From the NCBI RefSeq assembly GCF_020519665.1, contig NZ_CP084703.1, forward strand, positions 1,116,001 to 1,180,000: 64,000 nucleotides of DNA. Reading direction: 5' to 3'. Of the stretch, positions 24,764 to 33,427 are shown piece after piece (positions within the stretch are counted from its first letter, which is position 1; each line of letters opens with the position of its first letter). Origin of the DNA: Bacillus shivajii. Lineage in GTDB: Bacteria; Bacillota; Bacilli; Bacillales; Salisediminibacteriaceae. A model generated the notes under the pieces. The model searched no databases, had not been told where the DNA came from, and was given only the letters and a program-made list of their open reading frames with translations. The position numbers and the translations under genes are program-made.

Positions 24764-25414
24764 ATGCCTAATATCATATGGGGAATAGATTCAGCTGCAG
24801 CAGCTGACCAAGCGTTATATGACTGTGTTGTAGAAAATTTCGGACATCCAGACTTTTGGGGAAGGTATTTAAATACCATACCTGATGTAAGTGAAGGATT
24901 AACGGTGCAAGAGATAGCCTTTTTAAAAGATAATGGAATAAAAGTAATGCCAATATGTAATAGTTTTAGTGAAGCTGTAGGGTACAGAGAAGGGACAGTT
25001 GCAGCACGAAATGCCATCTTTAATGCAAGACGGTTAGGAATTAATCCAGGAGTCTTTATCTTTGCAAACATCGAAAATTTCTTTGCTGTGGATGCTGACT
25101 GGCTTATCGGCTGGGCAGATACATTTTTAAATAGTGATTATCGCCCTGGGTATTATAATGATCCAGTCGAAGGTGATTTTGAAGCAGCTTACTGTGAAGC
25201 GGTAGAAAGAAGTGAAAATGTGAGAGTACAAACGGTCTTATGGAGTGCAGAGCCAGAGCCCGGAATAACAACAAAGCAAAATTATCCACCGTTTAATCCA
25301 GAAGTACCGAATTGCGAAGCAAACGTCTGGGCTTGGCAGTACGGAAGAGATGCAGCAGAATGTCCAATTGATACAGTTCTTATGCAACAACGCCTTTACA
25401 CAGAATTACATTAA
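24764..25414 (+). CDS. DUF1906 glycoside-hydrolase-like protein
   Basis: A 216-aa protein whose sequence fits the DUF1906 (Rv2525c-like, TIM-barrel) family: IIWGIDSAAAADQ at the start, HPDFWGRYLNT near 28, ANIENFFAVDADWLIGWAD in the middle and NVWAWQYG near the C-terminus. The fold is that of glycoside hydrolases such as lysozyme-like GH25, so cell-wall or spore-related action is possible. There is no signal peptide, so it may be cytosolic, spore-associated or released by lysis. GGAGGGG precedes ATG 24764. The stop codon overlaps the second palindromic repeat, so the gene is bracketed by inverted repeats. Confidence 0.8.
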   Translation: MPNIIWGIDSAAAADQALYDCVVENFGHPDFWGRYLNTIPDVSEGLTVQEIAFLKDNGIKVMPICNSFSEAVGYREGTVAARNAIFNARRLGINPGVFIFANIENFFAVDADWLIGWADTFLNSDYRPGYYNDPVEGDFEAAYCEAVERSENVRVQTVLWSAEPEPGITTKQNYPPFNPEVPNCEANVWAWQYGRDAAECPIDTVLMQQRLYTELH

Positions 25415-25454
25415 ATTGTCGGGGACCAGGTCCCCGACAATTTTGTGAACAATG
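25413..25454. repeat. GGGACCAGGTCCC family, copy 2
   Basis: A perfect palindrome around GTCGGGGACCAGGTCCCCGAC extended by AAATT/AATTT, then TTGTGAACAATG. It shares the last two bases of the DUF1906 stop codon and can act as its terminator. Confidence 0.88.
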
Positions 25455-25471
25455 AAGGGAAAAGGAGGTAT

Positions 25472-25500
25472 AAAAAAGCAGAGCACGATTTGCTCTGCTT
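25472..25500 (-). terminator. Terminator of the PAP2 gene
   Basis: AAGCAGAGCA (25476-25485) pairs with TGCTCTGCTT (25491-25500); minus-strand T-run follows. Confidence 0.8.
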
Positions 25501-25518
25501 TATATTGGGTATTGGGTT

Positions 25519-26181
25519 TTATATTAATTTCTTTGTATATCGGTTCTTTGCTAAGAGTTTCGGTAAATACATAACGACGAGTCCAAACCAGACGATCGAA
25601 ATGCTTATTGCTGCAAAGATATCAGATGGGAAGTGTGCACCTGTAATAATTCGGCTTAACGCAACGCCTGCGATAATTACGGTGCAAACGATATATGCTA
25701 ATACTCTTAATGCAGTATTATGAATGAATAAATAGCTAATATAAATGATAAAAGTAAATAATAGCACTGTACGCATCGTATGGCCGCTCGGGAAGCTGTA
25801 TGATGCTAACTCAACGGAGTAACCGAATACTTCTATATAACTCATTTCTCCGGGACGTTCACGTTGGAATAAAATTTTTAGCACAAAGTTTAAAGCGACT
25901 CCTCCGACAGTTATAACGACGACGAGTATACTATAATAATATTTTTTTAGAAAAATCAAAATAGAAGCAATGATAACCATCAAAATTAATATTGTTTCCC
26001 CAGAACCAATTGGTGAAACAACATTCATTACATCTACAACAATTGGAGAAGATATACTTAATAGCCATGTAATTAATGCGTTATCGAAAACTAGCCCATT
26101 TGAGAAAGTAGAAGCAACCGATAATCCAGCAAAAACGATAAAAGAGATGATGATGAGTAGTGTCAGTTGTTTATTTTTCAT
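25519..26181 (-). CDS. PAP2 family membrane phosphatase
   Basis: A 220-aa membrane phosphatase of the PAP2 superfamily, with about six helices. The three catalytic motifs are complete: KILFQRERP (about 103-111), SFPSGHT (about 131-137) and SRIITGAHFPSD (about 180-191) with the catalytic His residues. Such enzymes dephosphorylate undecaprenyl pyrophosphate, phosphatidylglycerophosphate or similar lipids at the outer face of the membrane; the exact substrate cannot be told. The start region lacks a strong ribosome binding site, so translation may be weak. Monocistronic. Confidence 0.9.
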   Translation of the reverse strand: MKNKQLTLLIIISFIVFAGLSVASTFSNGLVFDNALITWLLSISSPIVVDVMNVVSPIGSGETILILMVIIASILIFLKKYYYSILVVVITVGGVALNFVLKILFQRERPGEMSYIEVFGYSVELASYSFPSGHTMRTVLLFTFIIYISYLFIHNTALRVLAYIVCTVIIAGVALSRIITGAHFPSDIFAAISISIVWFGLVVMYLPKLLAKNRYTKKLI

Positions 26182-26440
26182 AGTTTGTATTTAAACCACA
26201 CTTTCTTTATGAAGTTGTTGCAAAAAAGCTTAGCACTAGCCTTTAGCAACATTTTTATGCCAAGCTCACTATAAGACTTCGATTAAACAATCTCTTTGAT
26301 TTTAAAAGAGAACACGAAAGGAATCAAGAACATTTGTTGTTTTTTTACACTTTTAGACAAAGGTTCTACGAAATGAGACACTTTGTTTCCTAACAAATGA
26401 TTACGGTTATGATAATATATAGATAAGCTCATTATGGAAA
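26182..26440. other. Intergenic region without a recognised gene
   Basis: Only a weak inverted repeat (TTGTTGC near 26214 with GCAACA near 26247) is visible. No ORF with a ribosome binding site. Confidence 0.4.
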
Positions 26441-26452
26441 AGGGGGATTCCC

Positions 26453-26806
26453 ATGAAAAATTTAATTGAAGAAGATGGAGTTCTGCTTACAGAGATGGCA
26501 ATGACGAATGCGGGGAATGAACTTAATTTACAGCGTGTATTAGTGAATACGGGGGTTAAAAATACGGTAATATCTTCTGACGCTGCTTTGAAACTAGGAC
26601 TTATCACAGATGAAGTAGACACTGACAATAAAGAAGTTGAGTTCATCAAAATTGGTAATATAACCATTCATGATTTTGAAGTAGGGATATTTTCAATAGA
26701 CGAACTACAAGGGTATGATGGGATATTAGGTATCGACTTTTTAAAGAAGGTCGGTGCTGTGATCAATTTAGGGAGTCTTACTTTATATAAAGCGAATGTA
26801 AAATAA
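26453..26806 (+). CDS. Retropepsin-like aspartic protease fold, catalytic Asp replaced
   Basis: A 117-aa protein with the single-domain layout of bacterial retropepsin-like proteases: a beta-rich N-terminal half, the active-site loop at LVNTGVKNTVISSDAALKLG (about residues 31-50) and a C-terminal YDGILGIDFLKKVGAVIN element, which matches the ILG-D-L motif of the family. The active-site triplet reads NTG instead of DTG or DSG, so the aspartate required for catalysis is missing. It may act as a binding protein or be inactive. GGGGGA precedes ATG 26453. A shared bidirectional terminator follows. Confidence 0.8.
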   Translation: MKNLIEEDGVLLTEMAMTNAGNELNLQRVLVNTGVKNTVISSDAALKLGLITDEVDTDNKEVEFIKIGNITIHDFEVGIFSIDELQGYDGILGIDFLKKVGAVINLGSLTLYKANVK

Positions 26807-26848
26807 ATAAATGAGCCAGGATCACCGTCTTGGCTCATTTATTTATTT
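26801..26848. terminator. Bidirectional terminator overlapping two stop codons
   Basis: An 18-bp perfect stem (26801-26818 with 26831-26848, containing AATGAGCCA) carries the stop codons of both convergent genes. Confidence 0.9.
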
Positions 26849-27031
26849 TCTCTCTTCTTCAAATAGCTCGTACGCTTGTGCTTCTAGTTTTTCTTGTTCC
26901 TTTATTGCTTTTTCATTGGATTTTTTTAGTTTTCGCACTGTGAAGTAAGTGGCAAGAAACACGATGATTAATACAATATATGCATATGCAAAATTTGTTT
27001 CCGATGGGTCTGGCATGGTAAAAAAGTCCAT
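26843..27031 (-). CDS. Small single-pass membrane protein
   Basis: A 62-aa protein with one membrane helix (about residues 16-34, YAYIVLIIVFLATYFTV), a basic stop-transfer (RKLKKS) and an acidic, helical C-terminus (EQEKLEAQAYELFEEERK). I know no function. The start at ATG 27031 (MDFFTMP) has AAAGG upstream; GTG 27034 is also possible. It is convergent with the retropepsin-like gene and divergent from the HAD gene. Confidence 0.65.
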   Translation of the reverse strand: MDFFTMPDPSETNFAYAYIVLIIVFLATYFTVRKLKKSNEKAIKEQEKLEAQAYELFEEERK

Positions 27032-27188
27032 CACACATCACGACCTTTCAAATATTGGACTATACTCCCCATTATAACAGTGATAATGTCAATTTCCTAA
27101 TGGTAAACCTTGAAAGTGACTGTCTTATGAAAGGATTAACGTGGACGAAGCATTATTATGGTACACTTTTTAAAAAAGGATGATAAAG

Positions 27189-27860
27189 TTGATAAGAGCA
27201 GTTATTTTTGCTTGTGATGGGCTCATTGTAGATACAGAGACGCCGTGGTATAAAGCATATGAGACCATCTACAAGGAGTATGGATTAGAGCTCCCCCTTG
27301 AATTATATGCTGAGTGTATCGGTAACACGACTCAGGAAGAGTTCGACCCACACAAGTATCTAGAACAACAGTTAGAAACTGCGATAGATCGTAAAAGTAT
27401 GGAAGAAAAAGCACGAAAGTACCATACTAAAGTGATGGAAGGTGAAACGTTACGTCCAGGTGTGAAAAGTTATATTGAGACAGCAAAAGCACTAGGTTTA
27501 AAGGTCGGCCTGGCATCAAGCTCTGAGAAAGAGTGGGTAGTCAAACACCTTAAACGCTATGATCTATTACATTTCTTTGATACGATTCAAACAGGGAACA
27601 CAGTTGAGGTTGTTAAGCCTCATCCTGAACTATATGAAAATGCGTTAAAGGAGTTAGGTGTAACTCCATATGAGGCTATAGCATTTGAAGATTCAGTGAA
27701 CGGTTTAACAGCAGCAAAAAAAGCAGGAATCGCATGTGTCGTGATCCCGAATGAAGCGACATCTGTTTTATCATTCGAAAATTATGACTTACGCCTAACT
27801 TCTATGGAAGAGAAAAACTTAGAGTACGTCATTAAAGATGTGTTTCACAATAAAGAATAA
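27189..27860 (+). CDS. HAD-superfamily protein with nucleophile Asp replaced by Ala
   Basis: A 223-aa protein of the beta-phosphoglucomutase-like HAD group, aligning along its whole length with B. subtilis YhcW as I recall it. Motif I reads IFACDGLIVDTE where the family has DxDG, so the nucleophilic Asp is Ala and the x position Cys (codons GCT TGT GAT). Motif II GLASSSE, motif III VVKPHPELY and motif IV FEDSVNG are intact. Phosphotransfer should be impaired. The start is TTG 27189, because AAAAAGGATG at 27173-27182 is the ribosome binding site and leaves ATG 27180 without spacing. Either a pseudo-enzyme or a sequence error at one codon. Confidence 0.85.
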   Translation: MIRAVIFACDGLIVDTETPWYKAYETIYKEYGLELPLELYAECIGNTTQEEFDPHKYLEQQLETAIDRKSMEEKARKYHTKVMEGETLRPGVKSYIETAKALGLKVGLASSSEKEWVVKHLKRYDLLHFFDTIQTGNTVEVVKPHPELYENALKELGVTPYEAIAFEDSVNGLTAAKKAGIACVVIPNEATSVLSFENYDLRLTSMEEKNLEYVIKDVFHNKE

Positions 27861-28124
27861 TAAGTTTCTTCGCAAATTGAAACCTATCTATTGTTTTTCC
27901 ATAAATAGTATAAATAAATGCCAAAGAAGAGCTGATTTATATGGGGTAAGAAAACCGGAAAAGAGAAACGACATTCATGGGGAAAATACACACTTGAATT
28001 CTTATGAAAATGATGACAAAGACAATTATAAGAATGGTAAGAGAATTTTTTAAATAGAAAAAAACGTTGGGTGCTATGTTAAACTGTATTTTAAGTGTTC
28101 GAAAATGATTTTTGGAGGGTTTAT

Positions 28125-28430
28125 ATGGGGTGGATTGCCTCACAGCCATATATAAAGGTTGTAAGAGAAATACAAGGTCTAGAACAAGTGAATATAGAGG
28201 AGCCCAGAATGATCTATTTATATGAAGATCGCATTGTCACTGAACATCGAGAGTTTCCGTTTCATACGATGTTTGACATGTCATTTAGACAATTAGTAGG
28301 GGACGAAGGGATGCTTTATTTTCATACAAGTAAAGGGGTTTACTCATATTTGATTAAAACAGACCCAACAGAATTTATACAATGTTTTAAAGCGTTGGAG
28401 AAAAAGAAAAGAGAAGAGCAAGAATCTTAA
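28125..28430 (+). CDS. Hypothetical protein, PH-like
   Basis: A 101-aa soluble protein without a signal or membrane segment. It alternates short beta-like stretches (MIYLYEDRIVTEHREFPFH, MLYFHTSKGVYSYLI) and ends in a charged helix (FIQCFKALEKKKREEQ), a layout like bacterial PH-domain proteins; no family is assigned. ATG 28125 has a clear GGAGGG site, whereas the longer frame from 28095 does not. It stands alone with a terminator-like hairpin at 28476. Confidence 0.7.
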   Translation: MGWIASQPYIKVVREIQGLEQVNIEEPRMIYLYEDRIVTEHREFPFHTMFDMSFRQLVGDEGMLYFHTSKGVYSYLIKTDPTEFIQCFKALEKKKREEQES

Positions 28431-28475
28431 TATATGGGAGGAACTACGCTTAAGTTCTAACCATTTTAAGGGGCG

Positions 28476-28512
28476 AAAAAAACTAGATGGGTGAAAGTTC
28501 TCTAGTTTTTTT
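28476..28512 (+). terminator. Terminator after the PH-like gene
   Basis: AAAAAACTAGA pairs with TCTAGTTTTTT across a 14-base loop, followed by T. Confidence 0.7.
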
Positions 28513-28863
28513 GTTTGAAAATTATACTGATATAGTTATATCGATGTAGTAATAGCTTAACGATCTATCCGTAACCGGTTAAAAGTGCAATATCCTATGA
28601 CGTCTTTTGCTTACTTCACAAGAAATTCCTTCTAAATTTCATATGATCAAACGAAGAAACGTATGAAAGCGAAAGTTAACATTGCATGTAAGCAATCATT
28701 ATTATTGATTTATCCTTTCATGATATCATTATTGTTCATAGTATTTTCTGGGTTTATAGGATAATAGCTTTAGTAACTTTGATGATTCTTTCCCCTTTAT
28801 AGGAAATGTTAAATATTCAAAATAAGTTTTTCATACAGGAACTTTTCTTTAACTAGATGTTAA
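28513..28863. other. Intergenic region without a recognised gene
   Basis: AT-rich sequence of about 350 bases between the hairpin and the oligopeptide transporter operon end. I see no ORF with a ribosome binding site and no RNA motif. Confidence 0.5.
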
Positions 28864-28898
28864 AAAGCCACCTAAAAGCAAAGCTTTTAGGTGGCTTT
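28864..28898 (-). terminator. Terminator of the oligopeptide transporter operon
   Basis: AAAGCCACCTAAAAG pairs perfectly with CTTTTAGGTGGCTTT around a 5-base loop. Confidence 0.9.
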
Positions 28899-28903
28899 AG
28901 TAA

Positions 28904-29917
28904 TTAATATTTAGGTTTCATTTCACCAGATTCAATCTCTTCGATATAGTGGCATGCAGCTTGGTGTCCTTCTAACATACCTTCAGTTGTTTTACGAAGC
29001 TCTGGTACTTCCTCAGCACAACGGTCCGTCGCAAAAGGACAACGCGTATGGAAACGGCATCCTGTAGGAGGATCGATAGGAGAAGGAACATCACCCTTTA
29101 AGATGATTTGTTCTTTTTTCTCTTTTGGATTTGGTACTGGAATAGCAGATAATAATGTCTTTGTATAAGGGTGTTTAGGATTATCGAACAATGACTTCTT
29201 ATCAGCAATTTCAACGATTTTACCTAAATACATAACGATAACACGATCAGAGATATGTCTTACTACCCCTAAGTCATGGGAAATGAATAAATACGTTAAG
29301 TTTAGTTCACGTTGTAACTTTTTCAATAAGTTCAGTACTTGTGCTTGAATTGAAACGTCTAAGGCAGAAACAGATTCGTCACAAATAATTAGTTTAGGGT
29401 CAACAGAAAGCGCACGAGCAATACCGATACGTTGACGCTGACCACCACTAAATTCGTGTGGGAATCGGTCTAACTTGTCAGGACCGAGTCCAACTGTTTC
29501 TAGTAATTCGATCATACGGTCATAGCGCTCTTCCTTTGGAAGCACGTTTTGAATTTCCATCGCTTCGTTTAAAATCTGTCTTACTGTTTGACGCGGGTTG
29601 ATGGATGCATAAGGATCTTGGAAAATAATTTGTAGATCTTTACGCTTTTTTCTCATTTCTTTCTTGCTCATGCTAAGCAAGTCACTTCCGTCGAAATTAA
29701 TTTCGCCAGCTGTTGGTTCATCAAGGCGAAGGATTGCTCGACCAGTTGTAGACTTACCACAACCAGACTCACCTACGATACTCAATGTTTCACCTTCATT
29801 AATGCTGAAGGTAATATCATCAACGGCTTTAACGTCATTTACTCTTCGTCCTAAAATCCCGCCTTTTATCGGGAAGTATTGTTTAAGATTCTTTACTTGC
29901 AAAAGTTCCGTAGTCAT
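28904..29917 (-). CDS. Oligopeptide ABC transporter ATP-binding protein (OppF/AppF type)
   Basis: A 337-aa ABC ATPase. Walker [13 protein letters not shown] (about 54-65), signature [16 protein letters not shown] (about 155-170), Walker [13 protein letters not shown] and the H-loop SHDLG are all present. The C-terminal oligopeptide/dipeptide extension contains [15 protein letters not shown], the Cys pattern seen in Dpp/Opp ATPases. It is the last gene of a four-gene operon (permease C, permease B, ATPase D, ATPase F) and overlaps the upstream ATPase by 35 bases. GGAGGTG precedes ATG 29917. Confidence 0.95.
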   Translation of the reverse strand: MTTELLQVKNLKQYFPIKGGILGRRVNDVKAVDDITFSINEGETLSIVGESGCGKSTTGRAILRLDEPTAGEINFDGSDLLSMSKKEMRKKRKDLQIIFQDPYASINPRQTVRQILNEAMEIQNVLPKEERYDRMIELLETVGLGPDKLDRFPHEFSGGQRQRIGIARALSVDPKLIICDESVSALDVSIQAQVLNLLKKLQRELNLTYLFISHDLGVVRHISDRVIVMYLGKIVEIADKKSLFDNPKHPYTKTLLSAIPVPNPKEKKEQIILKGDVPSPIDPPTGCRFHTRCPFATDRCAEEVPELRKTTEGMLEGHQAACHYIEEIESGEMKPKY

Positions 29918-30923
29918 CTTTTACTTTCACCTCCGGCCCGTCCCACTTATCAGAATAAATCCAGCAGCGGATTTGGCTGTCATTGTCTAAATCTTCTAAG
30001 CTTGGAAGCTCTTGTTTACATAGATCTGTTGCAAATGGACAACGTGGTGCAAATCGGCACCCTTCAGGAAGGTTCTCAGGAGTTGGAACCATTCCTTTAA
30101 TCACATTTAATTCACCTTCATAGTCAATGTCATGACGAGGTAAGGATTGTAACAACCCAACAGTATAAGGATGTTTTGGTGATTCAAATAATGTTTCTAC
30201 ATCTGCGTACTCAACAACTTTACCTGCATACATAACAGCAACGTAATCACACGTTTCTGCAACAACACCAAGGTCGTGTGTAATAAGAATTTGTGACATT
30301 CCTAATTCTTTTTGTAAGTTATTGATCAACCTTAAAATTTGTGCTTGAATCGTCACGTCAAGCGCCGTTGTTGGCTCGTCAGAGATCAGCAACTCCGGAC
30401 GACAAGCTAATGCGATTGCAATCATGACACGCTGCCTCATACCTCCTGATAATTCGTGAGGGTATTGCTTAAGGCGTTGTTTAGGTGAAGGAATACCAAC
30501 AAGTTCAAGCATTTCTAAAGCTTTTTTCATAGCTTCCTTTTTTGATAGACTTTCGTGGATCATATATGACTCAGCAATTTGGTCACCAACAGTAAATACT
30601 GGGTTTAAAGAAGTCATTGGTTCTTGGAAAATCATTGAAATTTGATTTCCACGAATTTTACGCATTTCAGATTCTTTTTTATCTAAAAGGTTTTCGCCAT
30701 TAAATAAGATCTCTCCACCTTTAATTTTTCCTGGATCTTGAATAAGGCGCATAATTGAAAGTGAAGTAATACTTTTTCCTGATCCAGATTCACCTACAAT
30801 ACCTAGCGTTTTACCACTAGGTACTGCAAATGAAACCCCATCAACAGCTTTTACTTCACCTTTACTTGTAAAAAACGACGTTTGTAAATCTTTTACATCA
30901 ATAATCGTTTTATTCGGTTCCAT
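29883..30923 (-). CDS. Oligopeptide ABC transporter ATP-binding protein (OppD/AppD type)
   Basis: A 346-aa ABC ATPase pairing with the OppF-type subunit. Walker [14 protein letters not shown] (about 41-53), signature [16 protein letters not shown] (about 155-170), Walker [13 protein letters not shown] and THDLGV follow. The C-terminal [15 protein letters not shown] is the typical oligopeptide-transporter tail. It energises uptake of di- or oligopeptides through the two permeases encoded upstream. Third gene of the operon. Confidence 0.95.
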   Translation of the reverse strand: MEPNKTIIDVKDLQTSFFTSKGEVKAVDGVSFAVPSGKTLGIVGESGSGKSITSLSIMRLIQDPGKIKGGEILFNGENLLDKKESEMRKIRGNQISMIFQEPMTSLNPVFTVGDQIAESYMIHESLSKKEAMKKALEMLELVGIPSPKQRLKQYPHELSGGMRQRVMIAIALACRPELLISDEPTTALDVTIQAQILRLINNLQKELGMSQILITHDLGVVAETCDYVAVMYAGKVVEYADVETLFESPKHPYTVGLLQSLPRHDIDYEGELNVIKGMVPTPENLPEGCRFAPRCPFATDLCKQELPSLEDLDNDSQIRCWIYSDKWDGPEVKVKDDYGTFASKES

Positions 30924-30959
30924 GAGCTAATTCCCACCTTTCAAAGAAAAGGATATTCA

Positions 30960-31883
30960 TTAATCTAATTCGATACGTTTATTTAAGAATCGGTATGAAA
31001 TATCGACGAGTAAGTTAACAAGTACGAACAATAGGGCAATAATTAAAACAGATCCTTGGACAATCGGGAAGTCACGAGCTGAAATTGCCTCAATAACGAA
31101 TCTTCCCATACCGTTAATTGCAAATACTGTCTCTGTTAACACCGTACCACCAAGTAATGCACCGAACTGAAGTCCGACAACCGTTACAACAGGAATTAAT
31201 GCGTTACGTAACGCGTGTTTGTAAACAACATAACGTTCTTTAACACCTTTGGCACGTGCAGTACGAATATAATCTTGGTTTACGACTTCAAGCATAGAAG
31301 AACGTGTCATACGTGCAATAATTGCTGCTCCGGCTGTACCGAGTGTAATAACCGGTAAAACGATTTGACTCGGTGAGCCCCACCCTGAAACAGGGAACCA
31401 ACCAAGAGGATCTAAAGCAAAATACTGGATTAACATTAATCCGAGCCAGAAGTTCGGCATCGATAATCCGAATAGAGCTACCACCATAATCGTAACGTCC
31501 ATAAGTGTGTGACGCTTTGTTGCTGAAATAATACCAGCAATCAATCCTAAGAAAATACTTAATATCGTACTATAAAACGCAAGTTCTACCGTTATCCAGA
31601 ATCGGACCCCAATTTCAGAAGTAACTGGTCGTCCGCTTCGGATTGAATTTCCTAAGTCTCCTTGAACAGCTCCTGCGATAAATTTACCGTATTGGACAGG
31701 TAACGGTTCATTCAAACCTAAACGCTCTCTCATTTGTTCAACTTGTTCTTCTTGAGCACTTTCACCGGCGATCACTTGAGCAGGGTCACCAGGGATTAAG
31801 TGCATCATAAGGAAAACTAGAACTGTAACACCAAAAATAACAGGTATTGTTTGAAGTAATCGTCTAATAATATATACAAACAA
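30960..31883 (-). CDS. Oligopeptide ABC transporter permease (OppB/AppB type)
   Basis: A 307-aa permease with about six helices. The N-terminal IIRRLLQTIPVIFGVTVLVF and LIPGDPAQVIAGE are typical of the OppB/DppB subunit, and the EAA coupling loop YIRTARAKGVKERYVVYKHALRNALIP is split across about residues 200-226. It pairs with the OppC-type permease 15 bases upstream. The substrate range cannot be predicted. Confidence 0.94.
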   Translation of the reverse strand: MFVYIIRRLLQTIPVIFGVTVLVFLMMHLIPGDPAQVIAGESAQEEQVEQMRERLGLNEPLPVQYGKFIAGAVQGDLGNSIRSGRPVTSEIGVRFWITVELAFYSTILSIFLGLIAGIISATKRHTLMDVTIMVVALFGLSMPNFWLGLMLIQYFALDPLGWFPVSGWGSPSQIVLPVITLGTAGAAIIARMTRSSMLEVVNQDYIRTARAKGVKERYVVYKHALRNALIPVVTVVGLQFGALLGGTVLTETVFAINGMGRFVIEAISARDFPIVQGSVLIIALLFVLVNLLVDISYRFLNKRIELD

Positions 31884-31898
31884 AGTCTCTCACCTCTC

Positions 31899-32795
31899 TT
31901 AATCTTTCATTTTCGGATCTAGTGCATCACGAATACCATCGCCAAATAGATTAAATGCAAGTACTACAATAACGATTGCAAGACCTGGGAATAATGCAAT
32001 ATGAGGGTTCTCCCACATATAGTTACGCCCAGCACTTAACATCGCTCCCCATTCTGGTGTTGGCGGCTGTGCACCTAAACCTAAGAATGATAAACCACTA
32101 GCAGTTAAAATAGCCGTAGCCATACGAAGTGTTGCTTGTACAATAATGGGTGACATGATATTAGGTAAAACATGTCTAAAAATAATTCGAGCATCTGAAG
32201 CACCTAATGCTCTTACTGCATCAACATACTCTAATTTTCTTACTGCAAGAGTTGATCCACGTACGATCCTTGCAAAAACAGGAATCGAGAATATTGCTAC
32301 CGCAATAATTACGTTATTTAAGCTTGCTCCTAATACACTAACAATCGCTAAAGCTAGTAAAATACCAGGGAATGCTAGTAATACGTCAATACACCTCATA
32401 ATGATTGCATCGACTCTTTTACCGTAATATCCAGAAATTAATCCAAGAATTACTCCACCGATTGCACCTAAAATAACAGAAGCAAATCCAATCCATAGAG
32501 TAATTGACATTCCATGGATAATTCGGGCGAAAATATCTCTCCCTAAGTTATCCGTACCGAACCAAAATTCAGCCGATGGACCTTGTAGTCTTGCACTCAT
32601 GTTTGGTTCTGTAGGTGAATTTTGTACTAAATAAGGTCCTATAAATGAAGTGATGACGAAGAAGAGGATTAAGATCCCCCCAACCATCGCAGCCTTGTTT
32701 TTTCTTAGCTTTCTAAAAGCAGTCTTTAAATTTTCAATATGTGGTGAAGGCCGCTTCGTTTCATTTTGTGGAACATTAACACTTGTTTCAGCCAT
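31899..32795 (-). CDS. Oligopeptide ABC transporter permease (OppC/AppC type)
   Basis: A 298-aa permease and the first gene of the operon. It has the N-terminal OppC_N segment (FRKLRKNKAAMVGGILILFF), LGTDNLGRDIF-like FGTDNLGRDIFARI (about 79-92) and an EAA loop at YVDAVRALGASDARIIFRHVLPN (split, about 190-212), plus LSFLGLGAQPPTPEWG near the end, all conserved in OppC/DppC. It is divergent from the solute-binding gene at 33428, with a 630-base intergenic region that holds hairpin repeats. Confidence 0.95.
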   Translation of the reverse strand: MAETSVNVPQNETKRPSPHIENLKTAFRKLRKNKAAMVGGILILFFVITSFIGPYLVQNSPTEPNMSARLQGPSAEFWFGTDNLGRDIFARIIHGMSITLWIGFASVILGAIGGVILGLISGYYGKRVDAIIMRCIDVLLAFPGILLALAIVSVLGASLNNVIIAVAIFSIPVFARIVRGSTLAVRKLEYVDAVRALGASDARIIFRHVLPNIMSPIIVQATLRMATAILTASGLSFLGLGAQPPTPEWGAMLSAGRNYMWENPHIALFPGLAIVIVVLAFNLFGDGIRDALDPKMKD

Positions 32796-33169
32796 GTTTT
32801 AAGCCTCTCTTTCTTTTTATAATTTTGATGAAAATAGTAGGTTTGGATCGATATGGAAATATTAAAACAATATTTAGACAATTTAAAATCGTTTTAATAT
32901 TATAAATGAAAAATATACGACCCTGTCTGCGAATCTATCTTACAAGCAAGAATTATATCACGTCTATGACATATTACAAGGAATTTTGACAAATGGAAAT
33001 TATTTTAACATAATGTCAGATAATTCTTAATAAACTGATGCAATCCCCTTTAGAAATGATTAGTGGATATGTTTCTTCTATTATATTGGGGGAAAATAAC
33101 TGCAGTATGAAGGAGCTTACTTTATACTATCAAGAGTTTATAAAAATATGGTCGATAGTATAAGTGCTC

Positions 33170-33243
33170 CTGCGGTTACTCGTCGCAGATCGGAGTTTAT
33201 TCTTGGAGGTATTGCTCGGTGCTCCTGCGGTTACTCGTTGCAT
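33170..33243. repeat. Two CTGCG hairpin repeats (CTGCGGTTACTCGTCGCAG family)
   Basis: Copies at 33170-33188 (perfect) and 33225-33243 (ending GTTGCAT), each preceded by TGCTC. They lie in the long region (32796-33427) between the divergent OppC-type and binding protein genes; the rest of it is AT-rich with no gene that I can support. Confidence 0.85.
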
Positions 33244-33427
33244 GTCGGGGTTATTTCGAAGCAGCCGCTGCTCGGTGCAACTAAGGTTTTCGCCATTATG
33301 ACTTGGCGACAAGCCAAGTTTTGTTAAGAAGATTTAAATTTAACAAATATTTTAATGTTGTTTTTTTTGGCGAATTATTGTAGTTTAATATATGTGAGTT
33401 TTCCAAAAAAATAAAGGGGGCAAATTT

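Noticed and set aside
27838-28053. ORF after the HAD gene
   Set aside because: No ribosome binding site; the composition looks like non-coding AT-rich DNA.
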